64,000 nt of DNA from Brasenia schreberi. Its lineage: Eukaryota > Streptophyta > Magnoliopsida > Nymphaeales > Cabombaceae. This document shows positions 47,601 to 56,600 of the stretch, one piece after another. Position numbers and translations under genes: made by a program. The DNA lies in NCBI GenBank assembly GCA_036023115.1, contig JAYKKT010000041.1:124001-188000 (forward strand), read 5' to 3'. Within the stretch, counting starts at the first letter, position 1. Each line of letters starts with the position of its first letter. The notes below the pieces were generated by a model. That model saw only the letters and a program-made list of their open reading frames with translations, was not told the origin of the DNA and did no database searches.

Positions 47601-50600
47601 TTTGACCATTATTTGTCAATCAACTACTTCTTACATGTCCAAGTAGTGGTTTTATATGTAATAGATATTTGATTACTTATGCTTGTGTGACAATATCAGG
47701 AACTCCTGAAGGACATTCAATTATATTTCTAGCACACAACAGGCCCTAAGATATGTCCATAACTACTTGTTTATTGGTTTTGCCCATAACTTCATGCCCA
47801 TTTCTTGTAGTTGCCCTGGATATTATTTAATTAGAGGTAGAGATATTCTGAGAAAACATTCATCCTTATGAAAGTCTGGGTTCTAAAATAAATGATAGGT
47901 GTTGGAGAGGGAAGACCATGGAGATCCAGGTTAGTGTTTTTTCTTATGTATTATTTGCTTCTCTTTTGCATGTCATATATTCAGTGCCTCATTAGCAACC
48001 TCTTTCGTGCTAGACCTAGCGGAGGCTATATCAGTCTTGACAAAAGATGAAAGACTATCTATTTGTGCTACAAACAGTAATTTCTGTACATATTTATGAA
48101 AGAAGTTGTGTTTCTTGATATTTCTTAGAAATTAGAGAACCCATTATATATATTAATATATAAATATATAGATATATAATTTTTTAATCATAAATAAAAG
48201 TAAAAACATTATAGAGAGGGTCTCCGCATTTTGATTATGGACGGATGCGGGGGGTAAGGAAGCTAGTCCTAGATAATAAGATTCGTATTGGTTCTTGGAA
48301 TATCGGAATATTATCGGGTAAGCTAATGGAGGTGGTAGATACTATGATTCGAAGAAAGATTCATATTCTATGTTTACAAGAGACAAAATGGGTTGGAGAA
48401 AAAGCAAAGGAAATAGAGGATACAGGTTTTAAATTATGCTACTCAAGTAAAGAAAAGGCTTGAAACGGAGTTGGTATTATCATAAATAAAGATTTAAAGG
48501 AGAGTGTAGTAGACATACAACGATATGGTGACCGAATCATGACGTTGAAATTAGTGTTAGGAGCAGAGGTTTTGAATATAGTTTGTGCTTACGCACCCCA
48601 AGTAGGACTAGAAGATAGTATAAAGACAGTTTTTTGGGAAGAGTTAGATAAAGTGTTTCAAAAGATTCCACAAAAGGAGATGATTTGTTTAGGAGGAGAT
48701 TTAAATGGACATGTCAGTAAAGAGGCATTAGGATATCAAGGGATTCATGGAAACTTTGGTTTTGGGGATATAAACGAGGAAGGTAGGGAGATTTTAAATT
48801 TTGCTATGGCATTTGATCTCTTTATAGTCAATACAATCTTCAAAAAATGAGATGAACATTTAATTACTTATAAGAGTGGCTTATCACAAACACAAATTGA
48901 TTACTTTATTTGTAGAAAAAAAGATAGAGCGTGTTGTAAAGATTGTAAGGTAATTCCAGGAGAAAGCTTAACCACCCAACATCGACTTTTAGTTATGGAT
49001 TTACAAATAAAAAAATGGACAAAGAAGAAAAGAGTGCATCGATCTATTCAGACTAAATGGTGGAACCTCAAAAGCGAGAAAGAAGATATATTTAAACAGA
49101 AAGTCCTTCAAGGAGATGTTTGGAATTATGTTGGCACACCCTGTGATATATGGAACAATATTGCTATACATATTAGGAAAGTGGCGAAAGATGTGTTAGG
49201 GGTATCTAAGGGAGGTGTACCGGCACAAAAAGAAGCTTGGTGGTGGAGTGAAGTAGTACAAAATAAAATCAAGACAAAGAGGACATGTTACAAATTACAT
49301 TATGCTAAGAAAACTAGTGAAACTTTAGAAGCTTATAAGAAAGCAAAGAAGGAAGTGAAAAAGGCCGTTAGTGAAACAAAAGCTAAGATTTGGGAGGACT
49401 TATATAAAAAACTCAACTCAAAAGAGGGTGAAAGAGTTATTTTTAGGATAGTTAGGGCTAGAGATAAGAAAACTAAAGATCTTAATTATGTTAGATGCAT
49501 AAAAGATGATGATGAAAAAGTTCTAGTGGCAAATGATGATATAAGAAATAGATGGAAAAACTATTTTTATAATCTCTTCAATGGAAATAAAGATGTTAGT
49601 ATTAGTTTAGGAGATTTAGCCAAGTCAGAAAAGTATATAAACCACAATTTCTACCGACGTATTCAAAAGAATGAAGTCAAAGAGGTTCTTAAACATATGA
49701 AGGGTGGTAAATCGGTAGGACCAGATAATATTCCTATAGAAGTTTGAAAAATACTAGGAGAAATAGGAATCACTTGGCTCATAAGACTATTTAATGAAAT
49801 ATGGAAAAACCAAAAGATGCTCGAGGAATGGAGAGCAAGTACACTTATACCCATATATAAGAACAAGGGGGACATTCAAAATTGTGTGAATTATCGAGGC
49901 ATCAAGTTAATGAGTCATACTATGAAATTATGGGAAAGAATTATCGAAGGTAGGTTAAGACAAGTATCAAGTACAACAGAGAACCAATTTGGATTCATGC
50001 TTGGCAGATCTACTATTGAAGCGATTCACCTTTTGAGACGTCTTATAGAACATTTTAGAGCAAAAAAGAAAGACCTTCACATGATATTTATGGATCTAGA
50101 AAAAGCTTATGATAGGGTACCAAGGGAGGTTCTTTAGAAAACTTTAGAAAAAAGAGGTATCCCATTGACATATATTAACCTTATAAGAGACATGTATGAT
50201 GGTGCAAAAACATGTGTGAGGACTCATGAAGGAATGACAGACTTCTTTGAAGTTAATATTGGGTTACATCAAGGATCAACTTTAAGTCCATACTTATTTA
50301 TAATGGTGATGGATGAGTTAACAAAACATATTCAAGATGAAGTACCTTGGTGTATGTTATTTGCAGATGACATTGTATTAGTGGAGGAGTCTAAGGAAAA
50401 GGTTAATAGAAAATTGGAACTATGGAGAGAAACATTAGAAAGCAAAGGCCTCCAACTTAGTAGAACAAAGACATAATATATGGAATGTAAGTTTGATCAT
50501 TTGGTTAATTTAGAGGATATAGAAATTAAAATTGGCACACATTGCATTCCCCAAAAGGAAAGTTTTAAATACCTAGGGTCAATTTTTCAGAGTGATGGAA

Positions 50601-53600
50601 GAATTGATCGAGATGTTACACATAGAATTAATGCTGGTTGGTTAAAATGGAGCGGAGCATCAGGTATTCTTTGTGATAAGAAAATACCATTAAAATTAAA
50701 AGGTAAATATTATAGAACAGCAATTAGGCCTGCCATGTTTTATGGTTCTGAGTGTTTGGGCAATTAATCATCAACATGTACAAAAGATGTCTGTGACAGA
50801 AATGAAGATGTTGAGATGGATGAGTGGTCATACAAGAAAAGACCGTATACATAATGAGGTTATTAGAAACAAATTAGGAGTGGCACCAATAGAGGATAAA
50901 ATGAGAGAACATCGTTTAAGATGGTTTGGACATATAGAAAGAAGATCAAAAGAAGAACCGGTAAAAAGGTTAGAAAAACTAAATTTGGAAAGTATTAAAA
51001 GAGGTAGAGGACGACCACAAAAGTGTTGGAAAGAAACAATAAAGAATGATCTAGCTTATTGGGAGTTAACTGCCAACATGGCACACGATAGGGATCTGTG
51101 GAAACAAAGAATCCATGTAGCTGACCCCATCTAGTATGGGAAAAGGCTTAGTTGTTGTTTGTTGTTGAAATAAAAGTGTACCTCTAAATCCGCTATATCC
51201 CCACTACCGCTATATTAGGGTCGACTATTAACAACCCGCTAACCGCTATTGATAACATAGATCAAGAGAGTTCTAGTAGTTTCTCTAATGTGTCTATATT
51301 TTCGTTCAACTAAACCATTTTGTTGTGTGCTTTTGTGCAAGATTTGTGGTGTAGAATTCAATGTATTTTCAAATAGTTTTGAAATTCTTTTGACATATAT
51401 TCACTCCCGAAATCCGATCTCAAGATTTTAAGGGTGGTGTCATATTGGTTCTTAATCATACTTTGAAATGTCAAAAAACTTTTAAATACTCCAGATTTAT
51501 GTTTTAAGAGAAATATTAGTATATATCTACTAAAATCATCTATATAAGTCACATATTATCTGACCCCTGCCCAAACATCGGAATGAATAAATTCAAAGGG
51601 TTTACTTGAAATAAAACTTCTCTCACTGAAAGGCATATGATACAATTATCGAAGATTACATTCTTCACAAACAAAATCTTTGTCTTTATTATTTTTCAAT
51701 AATACATGATTACACAACTTGTTCATATTCATGTGACCTAATCTTTTATGTCAAAGAGTTGTGTAATGAATTACACCACAATGTTCAAATTTTTGTATAA
51801 TTCACTTTCTCTATGACCTTATAATCACCTTCTTCGATTGGTGATAGTGCACCATATAATTGTCGGATGAAAAAGTGACTATACAACCATTGTCACAAAT
51901 TTAACCAACAAAAAAACAAATTTAGATTGAGTTTTGATACAACGCTTATTGAGTATTTTGAAATCTTTGCTTTTGAAATTTCCAATCTTATTTACTTAAA
52001 GTCTTGTACTGTCGAACGTAAAAACATGCTTATTCGAAGTCTTTTCACAAGCATTTTCAAAATACTCTTTCTATGTGTCATGTAAAAAGACACACTCAAA
52101 TCTACAAACCAAGACATACCTTTAGATTTACCCCCGGTTTAGAGGTAACAAGAATGGCCTCCTTGAAAACATTGAAATTTTTCAATCTAGTTTCTTCCAT
52201 AACTACATCGGTAAGGAACCCATCACCCTTGGGTCTCGGTTTTCTATGGATTAAAATGTATCTTACATTTTCAAATTCTTCTCTTAGACTCCAAATAAAT
52301 AAGAAGAAATATTGGTTATCAAGGTATTCCTAAAATTCATCCATTTTTTAAAGTTTTTCAAATTTGTCAAAACTTCGTCATTGACTCCATAATTCCGAAA
52401 AGTCATTATGATGAATCCAAAAGCCTTGCTTAACCATTATCATTTTTTTCATCAAATCAATTTGGAAAATAAAATCATCTTGAGAATAAATTTTCTTTAA
52501 ATACTCTCATGTTTTAAATGCATTTTCAAAGATATTGATTCTATTGCGAAGTTTTTTATATATATTATTAACAAATAATCAAAGTAATTTTTGCACTCAT
52601 TTTTTTCCATATTTTCAAATTTTGTTTGTGATTTTCTTAGGCCTTGATGATATCATCTTCATCAAGCCCACCAATTTTCAAATTTGGTTCTTAGATAGTA
52701 TCATCCACGTAATCTCAATAATCTTTTAACAAAAAATATTTTTTGTTCTTGGACAACTTTGATAGCAATTTAAGTCAAGAAAGTGACGAAACACTTTGTT
52801 TTCCTTTCTATTTCTTATAAAGACAAGTTTTTGAAGATTACCTTAACCACAAAATATCGAAGGCAAGAAAACAAAAACTTGTTTCAAGTTTAGCACGCTT
52901 TCTAATGCAATCGTGTCCAATGATATTCTTCAATTAAGGCTCTGATACCACGTAAGAGTAACTCTTCAACTTATCAGTCTTTGCCAAATCACAAACCAAG
53001 AATTGCCAAGAGATCAATACACCAAACACTTGGTATTCAAACACAAAGTCAAATAAAGAACCAACAAATCAAACCAAATATCCAAAGTGGTGAACATATT
53101 TATTAAGGAATGAATAAGCACTATTTATAGAGCAAGACAGAATTAATACAGCAACAAGGTGAGGTCAAGAGGGAAAGACAATGCTAATGGCTAGTTCAAC
53201 TAGTCGTTGGGGGTTGGATGGTCAGCCCCCAATGGCTAGTTTGGGGCCCCAAGGCCCTAACCCGAGCCCTAGTGGCCCGGCCAAGCTAAGATGATTTATG
53301 GGCTCTAATGGCACGGCCTGACCAAAATGATTTACGAGTCCTAGTGATCCATACTTATTACACGTTTTAACCATGAAATATAAGTGGCTCAATGACATAG
53401 TTTTCATTTGTTGCAACATGAAACTTCAACATAGATAATTAAAGATTACTTAGTAATTAAGTATTCAATTCAATGTTTCAATTTATTGTTTTTATTCTTG
53501 AATATTTTAGTTTTAATTTTAATTTTATTATCATTCTTTCTTGCAATTAAGAAAGTTAAACTCAAGTAGGTATGAGAACCAATTTGATCCAATAAGCCTT

Positions 53601-56600
53601 GATAATTTTGATATCTTAGAGAAGTGAATTATGAAAGATGACGAAGAAAATACACTCTTGACTAAAGAAGACATTAAGTGGATCAATTTGAAAGGAGTGC
53701 AACAATATTGGTAAGGGGATGATAATACTGATTTTGCTACTGAAGGTGGTGAAGATCTTGAACAAGGAAGATTCCAATATGTAATTCTTTTTTTCAATTA
53801 TGAAAGTTATAATTTTGCTACTTATTAAATATAAAGATATATTGCTTAAATGATTATATATTGAAATTTGAATGGTGAATAATGAATGTTTACTCAACTT
53901 TTGAATTATAAGAATTGTTTAGAATTATCTTGACTTTTTGTGAATTTTTCTGATTTTTTCTATTTTTAGTAATTTTCAACTATTTAAAAAAAAAAATCGA
54001 TACAATAGAGCAAAGCGATGCATCATACGGTATAAATAACACTGGCAACAACAGTTCGCTTAACAACAAACGACTGAGACCTTCAACTGACTCTGCAATG
54101 GACCCTGGTGCAACTCCTCTAGAAGCAACCCAGTTCAGCAACAAGTTGACAATAACAACTTTTGGTATGACTGGAACTCCACAAACATATTGATCACTCC
54201 ACCAATGAGTCTGCTAATATCAGCGGCGGTTCCTAGGGGCTCCATCCGCTCTAATACCATGTAAAAAAAGCATTCACTGGTATATTGAAACGGATGAAAG
54301 AATTTTATTATAGGAACCTCTCAAAATAGAGGAATAATAGAATCAAGTCTTCAAAGCTATATTTCTTAGTGTACAAGAGAGACCACTATATAGGCAGAGG
54401 CAGCATTAAAACCCCAGGATTACTACCTGGTGGAGGGAGTCCTAGCTGTTGGAGGGTGTCCAACAGCTAGAAATCTAGCCATTGGAGACCTCGCAATCCT
54501 GACGGTCTGGGCCTTATGGCCTGGGTCTAAGGTCCTGGGGCAGCAGGGACCCGATTACAAAAAAGAAACGAAAAATTACACTTTATATATTACATTACTT
54601 TTAACACTTATTCCATCAAAGAGGTAACCTATCAGATTATGGATTCAAAAAAATGATTCATGATCAGTATTGATCTTACATGATTTGAGCCATTCAGTTT
54701 GGACTCAACCTTGGAAGCAGGTTTACCCTTGCCTTTGTTGGCCCTTGTATCGGAATCCTGTGACAGTATAGCTATTAAAATTGGAAAGGACAAATAATCC
54801 CATTCACTAACTTGCACTAACGATTGAATACCTACTCACCAGTTTTGCCTCCACCTCAGCCAGCTCTTCAGACTCGCTGAATGGAAGCAAAAAGAAAAAC
54901 AAATGAGTAGCCAAACAAGACCGAACAGCTAAAAGGAATTGAAATGTTTCTGGGGAGAAAAGTTAAAACATGATTCAGTAGCCGAACAAGATTAAGCAGC
55001 TAAAGGGAGAGAAGTCTTTCTGGAGAAAAAAAGAAACCTGATTCAGTAGCCAAACAGGTTTCTTAAATTGTGATTTGGGTTTTATTTTCCTTATAGAAAA
55101 ATTTAAAACCCATTATGTTCTACAGCAGTAACACAATTTCTATCTAGAGCATCAGAAAAAGAAAGCTTACCCTTTCTCTGTGAGTCCCTCCCATAATGAC
55201 CAAAGTCCAAATCCGAAGAACAATAATGTAGTTATATGATGGGCCCATTTGCGAGAAATCTATCCAAAAGAAATCGTTTGATTAGACAAATCGAAAGAAG
55301 GAAAATCCAGTAGCAGAAAGAGTAGTTTCAAATTCCATACATCCTATGCAGAACAATCAGAATGCTATATTGCTGTCTACTGAACAAGTGATAAAGAACA
55401 ATTCTGTTAACCCATAATAATTGTATGTAAAACAGCAGTTGAAAAACTCCCCATACTGCACTACCTTTTTTCTTTCGAGTAATCCATACTACTGAAGTTA
55501 ATTTTATCAAAAGAAAAGCATGTTTTCTCAAACATAGATTCAGAACCTTGGGAAAACAAACGATTTTTGTCACATTCCTAAAAGAAAATAGAAAAATAGA
55601 GGGTAAAAAGAAGTGATTTTCAGAGTTCACTGATTCAATCGATTGAAGATAACGCAAGAAATATGTGAATTTTTTAAGCATGAGAAAAAGTAGCTAGTCC
55701 CCAGTTGAGCGATTGTTTTGAACTAAGAACATATTGTGGAACTGAAATTGAACAGAATGGATAATACATAAAACAACTAGAAGTAAACAAATTATTCTAA
55801 CCCTTGATGACAAGAAGAAATTAAGGAATTGACCAACCCAACCTAACTACAAAACAGGTAATTTCACTTCAATGGGGATTCAGTGGTTTTGCTATTGGCA
55901 TCAAAGAACAAGGGAAAAAATACTCAGGAATCAGACCTAATTGCCTGATTCACTACAAGGTTGAAGAAGAATGCCCTGTGGGAGTCAGGGTTGGACGTGA
56001 GTCCTTACTGTAAGCGATCAGCAGACATGCAGGAATGGTTTGCCAAACGGTAAAAAAACTTAGAATAAGTTGAGACACCTTAATTAAATCTTTTCCCAGA
56101 CTAAGTGGACATTGGCTAGAGAATGAAGGACAAGGACTTCCTAGGTGGTCACCCAGCGTAGCACTCTTCTTTGCCAAGCACGCCCAATTCTGGAGTTTAG
56201 ATGGCATCTGCTGTACCAGTGCTGGAAAAATGTACTCCTTGATCAAATATTTTACAAAGTTTTATGCTAGTTGTAAGCTATGTAATGCCATGCAGCTTTA
56301 TTTGGGACTGTCTAGGAAGGGTGACCTTCACCATGAGCAGGCCTAGAACATGAGCTCACATGCTAAACCAAAATTTTCTGTGGAAGGAACCAGCTGGAAC
56401 TTACAGAAACTAGTAGCAGTAACGACAGAAACAACATCAACAGCAGCTGTAACAAAAAAACTCTAATAGGTTAAAGCACTAAACCTATTGAAGAAAACAT
56501 GTTAACTGCATAGGGAAGAAGCACCTGTCCGGAAAGGGTAATTAGGTGGAACAACATGATATGTCATTCTGAGGCAAATGCAAAGATGTCACCAAGACAT

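Larger units (their letters stand above)
38819..53362 (-). mobile_element. Ty1/copia element B, minus orientation, carrying nested insertions
   Basis: The 5' LTR is at 52951-53362 and is followed on the minus strand by the primer site TGGTATCAGAGCC (52938-52950), complementary to initiator tRNA-Met. The 3' LTR is split: 38819-38969 and 43705-43884, separated by copia A. The polypurine tract (AAGTTTGAGGGGGG on the minus strand, near 43895-43911) adjoins it. Remnants on the minus strand: gag-like (52700-52070), protease and integrase zinc region (52010-51600), integrase core (51552-51358, IDDFSRY), [element D 46042-51260], integrase end (45966-45682, [13 protein letters not shown]), reverse transcriptase (44977-44654, [17 protein letters not shown] with YANDM in place of YVDDM) and RNase H (44183-43989, [13 protein letters not shown]). 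The RT active site is mutated and many stops occur. I found no clean 5-bp target duplication. Confidence 0.88.

Noticed and set aside
38814..53367. A target duplication for copia B
   Set aside because: GTTGG on the left and CGTTT on the right do not match. I rely on the split hAT gene instead.
56130..56228. A functional 5S rRNA gene or a TFIIIA 5S-mimic exon
   Set aside because: About a quarter of positions differ from 5S and both ends are missing. No TFIIIA zinc-finger exons flank it.
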